A stretch of 64,000 bases of DNA from Allium sativum (GCA_030737875.1 CM060910.1:616975303-617039302), one strand, 5' to 3'. Positions 1 through 13,842 are shown, numbered from the stretch's first letter. Notes: generated from the letters alone by a model not told the origin. A program made the numbers and translations.

Positions 1-1500
1 CAAAATATAGGAACTTGCATGTTTCCAATTTTAGTGTGACCCCTAATTTAACTGTCTGTTATTGTGTTATGTCATATTAGTTTGGCAACTTGCATGCTTC
101 GTTTTCTCTGCGTATTCGATATAACACCTACTGAACACGTCTGCCCGGTTCACATTGAGTCGAGTAGTGTCTCACTTATTCATGAAACCGTGACTTCTTA
201 ACTCTCCCAAGCTTCCTCTTTTTTTTCCAGACCCGTTATGATGAACGACATATGTTTTGTTGGATAGAACCAATTCTTTGTTTCATCTCGCATGCTTCAT
301 ACATGCCGTGGATTGTGACTGTAACTTTATTTTGTTTCTATGCGATAGTAAAACACTTACCCTGTTTGCACTTTTGGCCACGACAGCACTCGACAAATTG
401 AGATTTCCATACTTGATTTTTTTTTGAACCATATGGTATGCATGCGGTACATTTGAATGATACTTGCTCCATACGGCCTGTTTGGGTTTCGGCAAGGACT
501 GTCTTGCATTTTCCTATTTTGAGTGGCTCCTTCAGTCAAACTATACCTGGCTACCTTTCGCCTAAATATACAGGTCTTAAGGAATGGTTCCTTGTCGTAT
601 AACAAATGTAATCAGTTAATTACATTGTCAACCTGCCCCAATGAAGATGTTATGTGCTACACTCTTGTGTTAAACATACAAAAATTAACATGGTAAACAA
701 TTTTGTGTCTTACAACAAAAAAACTTGTGTAAAACGTGATGCTTATGAATTGTCTACTTTAGTTAGTGAATTAAAATGAATGCATCATGGGTTGTTGCAT
801 ACTTGTTCAGTTATTATTAACAAGAAGCCCTTGCTTAAGTGCCCATTTAAAGTTGCCTTATTTCCATTGTTGTACTGTTCCAATTTATGTACTGCTGCAT
901 TTTTGATTTCCTTGAAAGAACGCGTTTTGCTCCCATGCAGGCCAGTATGTATACATGCTTGGGTTGTTATTCATACATATACTCTACCTTCAGATTCGTA
1001 TATTATTTTCTTTAACTATTTACATAATATTAGTACTAGATATATGCACCAGATGCTAGCCTGAACCAAATTTGACATTTCATATTTCGATTACTTGTTC
1101 CATAAACATTGGCAGTGGGTTGCCTTATGCATGCGCTACATTAAGGATATTACTTATATGGGTTCCATGCGTCTCGTTTTTGTTATTAACAAAATGACCT
1201 TGCACATTGTACTATGCCATTTGTAGTTGTTGTAGCTTCCCTTACTTGTGCTGGCTATTTTGGGTTCGAACCTCACGCATGAAACCTTACCCGCATGTTG
1301 CATTTCTTTGCAATGTTATATTTTCGGCAGTTGTAACGACTCATATTTTTTATTGTTCAAAATCGACAATAAACCACACATGTTGACCCGAACAAATCAC
1401 CAACACAGGAAGTTATTGGATAAAGAAGAAAGAAGAGAAAAACAAATCTCAGAATCTCACAGCGAAAGGACAACATATAATAAAAAAATAGCAGTTAAAA
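1..1500. other. Unassigned AT-rich non-coding DNA
   Basis: No gene, tRNA or recognisable transposon end was found here. Open frames are short, overlap on both strands and have no recognisable domain. Purine-rich sequence around 1415-1490 precedes the older LTR-like fragment. It may be the interior of a decayed element, but nothing in the sequence proves this. Confidence 0.5.
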
Positions 1501-1695
1501 GTAGTTGAAATGTATACATTTATTATAACATTCAATGGTTATCAGAGTTACATATACATGCAGATGGTCATAATAAGCAGCGGAAACACAGTGTAGCGGA
1601 AATACATACATATATACATAATAGATGTATACTAGATCTTCATCTTCGATCTCCAAGGCACAGTCATCTTCGGTAACTACAAACGTCGGCTGACC
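1501..1695 (-). mobile_element. Left piece of an older LTR-like fragment
   Basis: This AT-rich stretch contains two AGCGGAAA-type motifs near 1593 and 1614. The same motif lies near the 3' end of the other minus-strand LTRs in the window (for example near 8187 and 62693). It is separated from its probable continuation (7066-8005) by the solo LTR at 1701-7060; removing that insertion and one TSD copy makes the flanks continuous. The outer end and family are not resolved. Confidence 0.4.
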
Positions 1696-1700
1696 CGAGC
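1696..1700. repeat. Left TSD (CGAGC) of solo LTR 1701-7060
   Basis: CGAGC sits immediately before the TG of the LTR and is repeated exactly at 7061-7065 after its terminal CA. Five bases is the usual duplication length for plant gypsy integrases. Confidence 0.85.
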
Positions 1701-4700
1701 TGTAGTGGCCCGAAAATCCATACCAATTTAAGCTGACTAATATCCTACAATTCAACTCAAAGTGCACGAAAATTCATATCATTAATAGAAAGAAATTAGA
1801 GGATGAGATAGAAAAGATAGAACTAATAGAATAGAAGAAGAAGAACACAACTGAACAGAATCAGAGTAAACACGAATCTCACAGAGGAATGAATAAATTG
1901 TGTTATAACATAACTTTGAAATACAAAATCTGAATTTGTACTTACATATCATATTAGAGTATAACTCATATACATCACAGCGGAAATAATCTTTACATAA
2001 CTACTGGTGAAGCCTTCTTCTTTGAGCACCTCCAAGTGTATCTATAAAAGCCTGAAACACTTGACTGCCTGTACAAATTTGGGCACCCAAGAATTTAGGG
2101 AAAACAAAAACAAAATAAACTCTGGGTCAGTCATGGGACTGGTGTGAGTAAATTCCAACCATATCGTTTAACTTTGAAATCCTTTTGAAACAAAAGGATA
2201 ATAGTAAGACCAGCCCACACACAAACATGGACAGATTTTACCTTACTATAACCCAAATATCTTTGACATCAAATCCAGTGATATTATAATAATGTCTAAT
2301 CAAATAAGTAACCAAGAAGCAGAACGCTTGCATCTCACGCTCCACATATATATAGTATACAATCATAAACCACAGGGCACTTATTGGAGATTTGATTCCA
2401 ACAGACAAGGTATAGGAGCACCTACTGATCAGTGTACTCTAGAGGGTATACATTGCGGTTCAACAAGAATGTCTTGCAACCTGGCCACATATGACCGACC
2501 ACTCATTTAGCTTGAGTGTATTGAATATATTGCCACCCACGGTGGTTGGCCATCCAACCATAATTCGAAGATACAGAATCGAAAAAGAGGAACAAATATG
2601 TATTTTCTCTAGAGCGGTTATAATACACCCTGCTTAGGGATGACCCAACTAGCCATGCTGCCTAGCCCAACTTTTGTTACTTGCTGGTTGTGAGGCTAGA
2701 GGCTACGTCTATCTTCAGAACATCTGATCACCATTCACTTTGAATGCCACATCGTCAAACCCTTCAATTCACTAATCAATTTCCAAAAATATCACGGGTA
2801 TATAAAGCTAAGAGGAACGAATTCCTCTACCACCAAACGTATTATGTTCAAGAGATCAACAGTATGTGATTTGTTAGGTATACTCTATCAGACACTCGTC
2901 CATACAAGTTGTCCTAGGACTGGACAAATAGAAAGCACCATTTTGGAATAGGACGACCTTTGCATTTCACTCCATCTTCAATTTTCTTCAACATAATATA
3001 ATTCATAGCACTTATGCCTATGCGGAGTGGTTTTTGGGAAAATATATCCAACCGGTCTCTCTGTATTGATAAGGATGGGCAAAACACTTCGACAGACGGT
3101 TATTTAACTATTGAAGTAAAAATAAACATCCACTCAAATGTACAACCAAACATCACACAAACACTGGCCCTTTTATTTAATACTAACTTTCTAGTTTCCC
3201 ATATTTTTATAAACTCTTCTTTATTTCCCTTTATAACTAATGCAATACGCTGCTATACTCCCCTTTATAACTACTGCAATACGCTGCCATATTTCCTTTA
3301 TAACTGATGCAATACGCTGCTATATTCCCCTTATAACTACTACAATACGATGTTATATTCCCTTTATAACTAATGCAATGCGCTGCTATATTCCCCGTTG
3401 TATAACTACTGCAATACGCTGTTATATTCCTCTTTATAACTAATGCAATATTCTGCTATATTCCCCTTTATAACTACTCTCGACGTCTCTGTCCATTACA
3501 AACTAATATCATTCCTTGATAAATAGTGAAGTCATTCAAGTTGGGGTATTCTATTTACCTCTCAGACCTTGATCGACGATGTTCTTATCTTAAGATAGAT
3601 AAAAGTAAGTAATTTTAACTCCTTATTACTTTAATATCCTATCAAATTATAAATTATATATAATACATATAATTTCTAAAAGTATATTATTTTTAACCCA
3701 TTCGACATAGTCGAATTCCCATTATAAATTAGTTATAGATTTATTCAATCCTACTCTTATTTTTTTTAACATCGAAATGAATTTCGCCCTTCCCTTTTTA
3801 ACCGATTTCCCAATTCCTACAATCATTCTTGAATATATATTTCTAAATTATTATTAATAGTAATTATCTCATTTTATCTTCTAAATATCGTTTCTAAATC
3901 ATTTTACTTGTTTCATAATATTAAACAAGTCATGGTATTCTAGCTCAATATTAATTTTCTATTATTAAATAATAAATAATAGAATATTTTCTTTTTAAAC
4001 TCGAACCAACTCCCATATATTTTTACGATGTTTCAATAACAGTTATTTCAGGGCCAGTGTTATCCCACATCCCCAACAAACAACAATCAATAACATATTT
4101 CCTATTTTATCATGTAGTGCAATATATGAAACAACAAATATGATTATTTCAACCAATTCATCAGCAATTCATCCAAACAACCATCACGCATCATTTAACC
4201 ACTATTTATCAATATTTAATAACGATTATAATATTATAAAAATGATCAGAGTTAGTGAGTTTACTCACCTTGCACGTTAACCGTTAAATAACGATTTGCA
4301 TCAGTTGATTATATCCGGCGCTTCAACTGCCTAAAACTGTAACGTACTCCAAATTTCTTCAGATTGGTTCTAGTATGTAATTTGCGACTCGACGATCCTA
4401 ACAGATCATTTTTCTGATACCGGCCCATTACTTCCAACCCTCGTGCTACAATATATTTCTTCTTCCATGATGTAAAATTTCAAGCTGCTGCATCCATTTG
4501 AAATTGCCAAAGCTAAACATTCTCGTTCATTTAGGCGACTGCCATTGTTATCTTAGTTAAGTGTTCTCAGGAAGATATTCACTTTGGTGTTTACTATTGA
4601 ATTCTATGGCATTTGCTTGGACTTATTGGTCTTGATGGAATGTCATTGTACTGGTGGTGATAAAATACCCAAGAGATCGACTCATTCTTTAAGCCAATGC

Positions 4701-7060
4701 TTGTCCTCTGTACTTGATTAAATGACCAATTGTTAACAACAAACCATACAATGGCCCACGTCTAAAATGATACAACCCATGTCTTCCATAAGAAAGCAAC
4801 AACACTTCTTTTCTTTTTCTCTCAACCCAATGATTTTGCTCCAACTTCCATGCCTCTTCAAACAGTGGCCAATAGCACACTCCTGTACACAATGTCCCCC
4901 TCTTCTTCTATGCCTTGCTAACCCAATAACCACCAACAGTGACGAACTCCGTCCCACTGACCACAATGTACACCAACCGACTCCACCACTGTTGCATGAA
5001 TAAAAACCACTTATATACTTCCTATATTCCCTGTCACCGCAACTGCATGCTTCCTTTGCCTAGACTTCATTCCTCTTCACGTTTTAATGATGCTTCAGAC
5101 CATCATCATGCGCCCAACCCACAAACCCCTTCCACTGTTCAGTTTGAAGACAAACACAATTAGCAAATCAATGTTGTGCCACAATGTACCCCACGTCCTC
5201 TCCTCCTGTGAGAACGACTCCCCTTCTTTCCTTCAATTCACGTGGCTATCTTCTCCCACCATTCTTTACGTTTTCAGAGCTGACCATCCTCTTCAACGTT
5301 CTCCATCAAAATCCTATCACCAGATAAGAAAACACACACACTAGTAGCACGCCGGAAATCAACCTCCCACTATACTTACTCATGCGAACTTATAGCCTTC
5401 ACTAACGGTTTCTCCACTCCTGGCGATCCTCAGTCCGCCGCATCACTCCCTCCGACTCATCAACGATGCCTTCTTTCGAAAACGTTCTCCGCCTCCTTAT
5501 TTCTGTTTAAAACTTCATCACTTACATACCCATATTAACAGACTTTAACGCTCCATGCTAGATCCGTTCATAGCAAGTACCTCACGCCTCCATATACAGT
5601 GTAAAACATATCGATTTCAATGAAAGCACACGGGATTGAAAGGTGGCCAAACGAAACGCAAATATATTCGATCTGCCATTCATGGATTTTTAATTTAATT
5701 CTGATAAATTCCTGGAGCTTTCGTTTTATATTTTACTGCAAATTAGAATACTTGCATGTGTATATATAAGCTTGGACAGCTTAATTCCCAAGCAATAGGA
5801 AATAAAGTAGGGTTATGGATAGGTTTACTTTGGAAATATAAACATAGCAGTGTCCTTATTTAATTCTGGTATTGGTTTTCCATAATATTTCACTTGGTAG
5901 GTAGCTTCTATTCCTTGAACATGAAGTCTTAGGGGATGGCATTAAGTCTTAGGAAATAGGTTATTACGTGAGTTGATGATTCAAGGTAAGTAGAAGATAG
6001 GTGGGTGTAGAACATGGGTAGGTTACTGTTGTATTATAGGTAGGTGATGGTATTTGGTTTAATCTTCCATGTGCAGTCACATAACTATCTTCGTATTGAT
6101 TGGAAAAATCATCACTGTGTCTTCGGTATGGAGCTTAAAGTGTGATATAGGCTAGGGTAGCATGTCGGATAGGAGTTGAAATACATTGTTGTTTGATCTC
6201 TTTGATTCGCTGAGATGATTTTTCCTAAGATGTTGACAGTAATTTTCAAATCACCTAGTGGATGCTTTACTTCATACCAAAGGAAATGCAAGGCATTTCA
6301 ATATATATGTATTTATATTGTGTTTGGATATTTTGAATTAAAATTTGTTGTTTCTATGATACATGACAACAGACGTCTCTCAACTATTCTCCTCTACTTA
6401 TTTGGAATGTATTCAGTATTTGAGTTAATACATTCACTCAGAACACGGACTGATGTAAACAAAACTAAAAACACCGTTGTGCTAAACATCGTGTCACGAT
6501 CCCAAAAATATAATAATATCGGTAGGTTAACTCATATTGTGATATCCCAAAATATTGATATAGGGTGCAAAATACTCCAAATAAAAAGTTGCATATTTAA
6601 TTAATTAAAAATTTTAGTAAAATTCTAAAAATTAAATTATCACTACGTCTCAAAAGAATTTTGTCTAAATTCGAAACCGATTTTTAAATATATTTAAATA
6701 AATGTTATGGCCATAAATGAATATGGCGCTGCTTTTCTGAATATTTAATTTGGACATAACTTACAATATATGAGACAAAATTTTGATTTTTCTCTTCCAT
6801 TAGAAAATTACAGTTTAATGGATTCCACCGTTTCTTGTTTCGTAGAAATCCGACTAATAACGGATCCTGTATACTCAGTTGAAGTTCAGAACGTTAAATT
6901 ACGAACTGCCGCGATATTACAGGCTCGATTTTATTTAATATATATTTTTATACGTTCAACTTCGTTTTAATTAATATATGAATCTACTTATATTATGAAT
7001 TCAATATTTAAACTGAATTAAATATTCAAATATAACCCGATAAAAATGCGGGACGTTGCA
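1701..7060 (-). mobile_element. Solo LTR, 5.36 kb, minus orientation
   Basis: The left edge begins TGTAGTGGCCCGAAAATCC and the right edge ends GGGACGTTGCA, giving TG...CA termini inside perfect CGAGC duplications. Near the left edge (about 2080-2150) it carries the same block as the giant LTRs: a GGGCACC motif, then a short AT-rich stretch, then a GTCAGTCATG palindrome followed by CTGGTGTGAG. An ACTCACC donor-like motif (minus strand GGTGAGT) lies near 4263. A 36-bp minisatellite lies at 3226-3477. No primer site, interior or coding domain is present, so this is a solo LTR left by LTR-LTR recombination. It is related in layout to, but clearly diverged from, the giant LTR family to its right. 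Confidence 0.8.
3226..3477. repeat. Minisatellite, about 7 x 36 bp
   Basis: About seven head-to-tail units built on ATAACTAMTGCAATACGCTG followed by CTATATTCCCCTTTAT. Units differ by a few substitutions and small indels. The array lies inside the 1701-7060 solo LTR. Small frames across it are by-products of the repeat. Confidence 0.85.
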
Positions 7061-7065
7061 CGAGC
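7061..7065. repeat. Right TSD (CGAGC) of solo LTR 1701-7060
   Basis: Exact copy of 1696-1700, directly after the LTR-terminal CA. Confidence 0.85.
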
Positions 7066-8005
7066 GTATTGCATAAAAAGGAAAAAACACAACAAACACT
7101 TGGATCATCACTAAATCATTCTCATATTATCAAATTAAAACATAAAATAACTTGAGTGTCATGGGTACAGTAACTCAAGAGATATTATGAGATTTTTCCA
7201 CCTCTCGAGGATCCGTTAAACTAATACATATATAATATAACACGCTATTATGATAGTGTTTATCCAGTAAAGTAAATATCATAAAACTAGCATAAGCTGG
7301 ATTACCATATTACCCTTACGCCATTTACAGGCACCAACAGTCTATACAGCACCATCAACCCACTTACTAGTGTTATCAGAGGGCACTCCATAGAAGGCAA
7401 TGCTAAATCAAAATCGTATGGGTTCGATATGGATAAATATGACAAGGCACTCGAGGTAATGCCTAGGGTAGGATTCTACCAATTGCACTCCCGGACCAGT
7501 GGTAATGCATAGCAGCCACTACCACCCACCTCGGAACACACTCCCAAAGTCATAATTGGGCCCAAATCATCATCATCATTATGGTCATAGAAATAGTATC
7601 GAAGAAGTGTGTCCGATCAAAGGTGCTACCTCAATTAGTCACGGTATAGCTACTGTTTTAGTCATTTCAATTCTGACCCGAAGGTCAGGGCTATTTCGTC
7701 ATCGTTCATCTCCTTCGATTCAATAATCTCCTCTAAGTCATTGTACATAATTCTGGATACGTCGTAACGTTCACAATTGTCAAAGTGGTATCGACACTGA
7801 TAGAGAGTATGCCTTATGTCGACTCTGGTCTCCTTAACAACCAACGCTTACATCTTCCACATCGGTTGGTTCTTTTATATTTCATAAAGGTTTGCCTTCA
7901 TATCAAAATATCATATTCTGTTTCGAACCAAATTTATATTCAAATAGAATATAATTCCATATCATTATATCATAATCATACCAAACCGATTATATTCTAA
8001 ATTAG
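7066..8005 (-). mobile_element. Right piece of an older LTR-like fragment
   Basis: This appears to continue the fragment at 1501-1695. It has the low-complexity texture of the LTRs around it and no coding domain. It ends where the minus-strand giant LTR begins at 8006, so it was the target of that insertion. ATTAG at 8001-8005 should be one TSD copy of that insertion; the other copy was lost with the truncated far end near 49770. Confidence 0.35.
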
Positions 8006-10831
8006 TGAGACGACCCGAAATCCCCCTAACGAGAAGCCCGAATTGTACTGAGAACAAGCCACATCAGAACACAAACAGAAGAACATTTCATTGCTTATTA
8101 CAACAATTCCATCAAAATACAAGAATATACAGAGTGAATAAATAAAATACATTCGATAAATATCAGATTACAATACACTACATAGCAGCGGAAAATAATA
8201 CAAAACACAACTGAAGGAGATATACGGACACAAAGCTTTCCGAATATCATTCCAGCTGTAAACCAGGATCCTGTGAATATAAATCTGCAAAACCAAAACT
8301 ACTAGCTACCCGTGTTGAAATAGGGGCACCTAGAGTTTAGGTTAAAACAATAAACTACAGGTCAGTCATGTGACTGGTGTGAGAACTAAAACAGTTATTT
8401 AAAGCTTTATTTTAAATCAGATATATCAAGGGACCACGCTGTATAACACGGAAAGGGTTTCCTCCAAAGAATACCAGTGCATATAACAAAATAGCACAAT
8501 GCTTTTTGGAAAAATGAAGCTATTATAAGACCCAGGTTCCATCACACAATGCAACACAAGTCGGAGGATAGGGTTTTCCCTTATAATAGCCAAACATGCT
8601 TGGTACGTTAAAAACAAATCATTTGATACTATTATAAGTGCATAGTGTATAAAACAACTTCAAATATAAATGTATCAATCCTAGATGGCATTGGTACCAT
8701 ATATCATGTCGCCATACTAGGCTCTATAATTAAAACTACAAAATGTCGTATTAGAAGTTGGATTTCCATATGTGAACCAAGGCAAGGGATCGTCCTTACC
8801 GCTTCGAGACAATCTAGCCCATGCCTCAGGATCAGAACGCAACGACCCTTGGAGCGATAGGGCCGGTCCACCGATGTGGATTAAAATGCCTGAACACTGC
8901 GTTTCCCCGCCCTTTGGGGGCGTAAATGAGCCAAATGACTCCGTCGGCTCCACATAGTCACCGATATATCCGAGGCGCCTCAAAATCCAACAATCACACA
9001 GGTGAAAATAATATAAATGTCAGGGCTGGTAGGTCACTGACACCAGCCTAGCTAGAAGGAAACGTATGCCCCCCTGAGGTCCTCTCCCGTTTCTGGTTCA
9101 CACCGGGGTGTAAGGCTCACGAATTAACGCTACACAAAGCTACGCCACAAAGGTCGTGCTTTGATCATCAACCACAAGATTCTGCTTTTCAACAGAAGCC
9201 TTGATCATTTGCATCTCAGCATGCCACACAGGAAATTCAAGCTATGCAACCGATATAAATCACACAGAATGAAATCTGATGTCAGACACACATCCATTTA
9301 CAAGTTCGTTCTGGGTCTGAATGAAACCGGAGGAACCTTATTCCTCACATATTCATCGATCTCCAAGTACGTCTAGACGATCACCAACTAATTCCCTACT
9401 CTTGGGTGTACAACCTAATCAAGATCATTAGTAATTATCCAAACGATGTGAAGACCTCCGATCTTCGACCACCGTCTTCATCCTCGACACATCGTCGATT
9501 CAGTTATTCAGTATGGGATAAACCCGGCCTTTCTGAATAACTCGCATATATAATAAACAAGTGTTACACAAACACAACATACGCCTCATTCCAATTCAGA
9601 ATATTCTTACACTTTGGGAAAGGTTCCCATTAATTTTATCAAAGATAAATTCTTTAAATTTATTCTTTAATCTTCTTTTGAATATCAATTCAAACTAAAT
9701 TATGGTTAATCCAAACTAGTCGGGATTAGCGAACCTTACCGAAGTAATCACTTGTTAAATTTCCCAACCCCAATCTATTCATCCCATGAAGTAAAACTGG
9801 TCATACTTCATATCTAACACCACGATGTTATCGGTAAATTCAATTACCATTTCACATTCAAATCTAATTAAAGATTTAACTATCGCCTGGAGCAAAACTG
9901 GTTATACTCCATTCTCGATTATTTCAATCTAATTAAAGATTCATTAAAACTCCACTTGGTTTTAATCTTCCAAAAATCACTATTAATGATTATTTAACTT
10001 GGGAAATCATATCCTGTCTTTAACTGGGTTAAAGAACCAATGTCATTTAAAACACGGTTCACTATAAACCCAAAATCACATTCCATTCCATCAGCCTTTA
10101 GCCGTAAATTAGCAAGTGAACAATTCCCTAAGTAATAACCCTGAAGGCCGAAAACAACATCAGATCAATACCCAGGAAACCATTCAACTTAACTAATCTT
10201 CAGTTAGTTTCTGATTTTCTTAACTCCGTTGGGTCTAAGCACAGTACTATTAAAGATACCGTTCACGCCAACCCAAAATCACATTCCATTTACAATGGAA
10301 TCTTCATGGAAAACAAATCGATATATATAATCGATATAAACTTTCATATCCGACTAATAATATAAATGGAATAACCGCAAAGCCTTTTAAATTCCAAATA
10401 TATTAGTTGTCTTCCTCCACAGAAATTCACTTCGATTATTACTAAATCGAATTCCATTCCATTCCAATTTATTTTATTAAATTGGAAAACATTACTTTGG
10501 AAAATCTCCTTTAAATCTTAACAAAAGATTTATAAATTCCAAATCACATGTCACTGTAAATCGGGTTAAAGAACGAATGTCGTTAAAACACAGTTCACGA
10601 TAAACCCAATTCACATTCCATTAATTATCGGGTTAAAGAACAAGTGTTATTCAAAACACCGTTCACGATAAACCCAAAAATCAATTCAAATTCAATTCCA
10701 ATTAAATACCATTTAATTGGTATATTTCTTTAATTCTAAATAAAAAGATTTAATCTTTTCTCAATTCGGTTTAAGAATAGTGTTAATGAAGACACCATTC
10801 ACGACAAACCCAAATTCCATTTGATATTAAA
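8006..10831 (-). mobile_element. Giant LTR (minus element, 3' LTR), left part
   Basis: It begins TGAGACGACCCGAAATCC, the reverse complement of the end of the giant LTR, and matches 46300-49145 along its length. It stops at 10831, where the plus-strand concatemer enters after GATATTAAA, and resumes at 41376 with TACAAGGC. The two pieces rebuild an LTR of about 6.7 kb. It carries an extra block of roughly 0.3 kb (about 10270-10600) that plus-strand copies A-D lack, marking a separate subfamily. A near-palindrome built on CAGTCATGTGACTG lies near 8361-8377. There is no coding content. Confidence 0.85.
10827..10831. repeat. Left TSD (TTAAA) of the concatemer
   Basis: TTAAA precedes LTR A. GTAAA follows LTR D at 41371-41375, a 4-of-5 match. 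Joining the flanks recreates the GATATTAAATACAAGG seen uninterrupted at about 49140-49153 in the sister LTR, which supports one insertion event for the whole 30.5-kb block. Confidence 0.75.
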
Positions 10832-11540
10832 TGTAATAACCCGGAAATCCGAGCCAATTTAAAAGTTTTATTTTGGCAATTTTAATGAATTTTGAATATT
10901 TAAAATGAATTATTTTAAATAATATCGACTAGAAATTTATTTTGTAGAATTAGAATGTATATATTTATTTGAATCGTCATTAGAATATAAATATTTTATT
11001 TTAAATATAAAAGGAATTGGAAATGGCGCGATAGTTTGAAAATTCAATTTCAAAGTTCAAATGAATGGACAGGATTCAAAATAAACCGGATTTTAGCAAA
11101 ACCAAAAATATTAGAATCTATATGAGAATATCTTTCCAACGAATCCAAAAAATCAAAATTTCATAGCAGGCTTAAAAAGTTACGTCCAGTTGAAAATTCA
11201 GAGTAGTCGCTATGGAATTCTGGCCCTTAAAAATTGAAATTTTGCAAACGACCTCGGATTTCGACGAAACCACTTTTGTTGGATCTGTGATGTCAAGTTA
11301 TTACTAAGTTTCAAAATATGTAATTTTCTGAATTAATATGTGAGCATGGCAAAGGAAAACGCGTTTGACCAGTTTCAGTTGATTTTAATCGACTGGAAAA
11401 TGGCCATTTTTCAAACGGTCTCAGAATTCGATGAAATTAGTTTTGTTAGGACCGTATCGTCAATACGAAGCTAGAAAATATTTTCCAGTAATTTTTAGAG
11501 TCTGTATGTGTCCCCGGTAAATTGAAATGTGCGTTCAAAT

Positions 11541-11552
11541 TCTATATATAGA
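11541..11552 (+). promoter_or_regulatory. TATA-like element of LTR A
   Basis: TCTATATATAG lies about 710 bp into the LTR, ahead of a CT-rich tract and the GC-rich leader. The same element is present in B (22037-22048) and D (35761-35772) but is missing from C because of its internal deletion. That it acts as a promoter is inferred from position and motif only. Confidence 0.5.
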
Positions 11553-11799
11553 GTTATATTTTGATTTTGATGAAAACTGATTGAAATGGTCGAATCAGCT
11601 TACGATACATATCCCATTATGTTCAGAATGGGGGTATTATACTAGGGACGACAGTCGGTAGACTCGATTCAGGGATTGAATGAAAAGTCAATGTTCTAAA
11701 GAAAAATAAGAATATTAAATTATTAAATATAACCCCACTCTCTGTTTTCTCTCTCTATTCATTAACAAATCGAGATCTAAAAAAAACCCAGTTGAAGTT

Positions 11800-12034
11800 C
11801 CCGTCGCCCTCCCTCCTTACGACGACCACCGCGCCCAATCTGGCCCTCCCTCCGCCTCCCTTCTCCGATCAACCATGACCCCCCCCCCTTCGATCTCGTG
11901 AAGCCCCTCAGACCCAAACACCCCCACCGCGAACCCTAGATGCGAGACAGCCGGTGCCGCCTCTGACCACACCCCACCACTGCTCCGACGACCAACGGAC
12001 ATCCCCAAGCAGCAACTTCGATTTTTGGCTAAAG
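11800..12034 (+). other. GC-rich leader ending in a donor-like site
   Basis: A sharply GC- and C-rich block in an AT-rich LTR, with repeated CCCTCC runs and a CGAACCCTAG string, ends AAAG/GTCAGT. It resembles a plant 5' leader exon followed by a splice donor. Counterparts lie just before 22542 in B and 36270 in D (donor weakened to GTCAAT), and inverted at about 43930-44330 in the minus LTR. Short frames on its minus strand arise from the base composition. Confidence 0.45.
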
Positions 12035-12560
12035 GTCAGTTTTATAATTTTTAATTTACCTATTTAAAAATTGAATTTTATTAATTAGTTTAATTTATAT
12101 ATATAAATTTATAAAATCTGATTTTAATACATATTTCAGCGAATTGAAATGGTTTGATTTTATTTACAAAGCTATGATTTTTATTTAGACAAAGATTTGA
12201 TTTTTAACATGAAAAAGATTAGGTTTGTATGAATATAAAGGTGAGATCTTTATACATGTAGTGATGCTGAAATTGGTGATCTTTATTATATGAACACCAT
12301 TATAAAATTAAAAAGAAGTGATTTTTAATGAAGTAAACACGAGATCTTTAGCGAAGTAAAAATATAATCTTTAGCAAAGAAAAAATATAATTTTTATATA
12401 TGTAGTAGGGATATAAAAATAAGATCTTTATATATAAAAAATGTGATTTTTATATAGAGAATGGCGAGAGAGAAAAATATGATTTTTATATCATAGGAAA
12501 ATAAAAATCTGATTTTTATTTGTGTAGATTAATAAAAATATGATGTTTTATTATATTACT

Positions 12561-12770
12561 AGCGAGATAAAAATATAATTTTTAACTACATAGTAGCGTT
12601 GTAAAAATAGAATTTTTATCTATATAGTAGCGGTGTAAAAAATAGAATTTTTATCTATATAGTAGTGGTGTAAAAATAGAATTTTTATCTATATAGTAGC
12701 GGTGTAAAAATAGAATTTTTATATATATAGTAGCGGCACAAAAATATGATTTTTATATACTAGAGAATAT
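12561..12770 (+). repeat. 34-bp minisatellite, LTR A
   Basis: About six units of AGCGGTGTAAAAATAGAATT plus TTTATCTATATAGT. Each unit contains an AT-rich near-palindrome (AAAAATAGAATTTTTA). The array lies at the same position in LTRs B, C and D with different sequence details. Confidence 0.85.
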
Positions 12771-13790
12771 AAAAATGTGATTTTCATATATGTACTGCCT
12801 ACGGATGATGAAATTGACAAAAGGCGAGAACGGCGAAGACTTCTGCATATGAAGAGTTGTGGCAGTTGGTTTAGCTAGTCGGTGAGAACACCTCACTTTT
12901 ATTTCTATTTCTAGTTTGAAATATATACTAGGATGCAGACGGTGTTTAGTAACACCCGACACCCGTCGTCCATAGACCATGGATGACTTGTTTGTTTGGT
13001 TGTTGTGTTGTGAAATTTGATTGTGAGATGTGGAATGAAATAAAATATTTTATAGTGGAAAATATTTTATAGTTAAAAATATGATTTTTAACGTGTATAT
13101 AAAATAAATAGTAATAAACAAATCGGACGATTTATTTACATACACTGATTTGACTAATATTGATTGGGACGATAAATTTTACACATCGCCCAACTGCACA
13201 AATAAAATCTGCGTTTGTTGATTTGAAACCCGACACGGGTATTGGGATGTTATTTGACGTACACTAATTCCGATTGTTTAGTTGTATGTCAATCGATGGG
13301 TTGACAAAATGTGTAAGCGTTAATTATTTATATTTAATGCTTATGCAGTTGTGTGGTGCACTCTGGATGATGGTTGATGATTTATCGTTGTTGTTACCTA
13401 CATGTGTTGTAGAAAATCCATATAATTAACATTATATGGTGATTGATTGGGCCTCATTCCAATTTGGATAATAAGGAATATTATAAAATAAATTCATGTG
13501 TTGAATAGAATAATTATTCATGTATTGAATAGAATAAACATTCATGTGTTGAATAAAAGCCGTGTTGATTAGATTTGCGTCATTTTAACGCGAACGATAT
13601 CTATATCGATTTTATTCGAATATCGAAAAAGAAGTGACTTTGAAATATAACGTTTTGAAAATATCATCATTTATATATTGACGATATGGAATATTCAATT
13701 TAGATTTAGAAATTGAATAGGAAGTTGAAATCGTTTTGAAAACGAATTTAAAATGATTTATATAATATTTTTTAAAAAGAAAATCAACAA

Positions 13791-13798
13791 AATATATA

Positions 13799-13842
<44 letters not shown>
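13791..13842. repeat. (TA)n microsatellite, LTR A
   Basis: A nearly pure TA tract of about 50 bp. The same site has TA tracts of other lengths in B, C and D and in the minus LTR (about 42026-42055). Confidence 0.9.

Noticed and set aside
3240..3443. Repetitive protein reading IRCYIP repeats
   Set aside because: It is a translation of the 36-bp minisatellite inside a solo LTR on the opposite strand.
6215..6604. 129-aa plus-strand frame
   Set aside because: It lies antisense in the 1701-7060 solo LTR, with no domain, no related copy and ordinary AT-rich composition.
8717..8983. Proline/glycine-rich frames on both strands, with counterparts at 47014-47292
   Set aside because: They are in homologous positions of the minus giant LTRs, with frame-breaking differences and no domain.
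11817..12008. Minus-strand frame in the GC-rich leader, repeated at about 36000-36270
   Set aside because: It comes from the base composition of the leader. Copies differ by frameshifting indels and no domain is visible.
12561..12770. CRISPR-like repeat array
   Set aside because: Units are contiguous without unique spacers, AT-rich, and embedded in plant LTRs.
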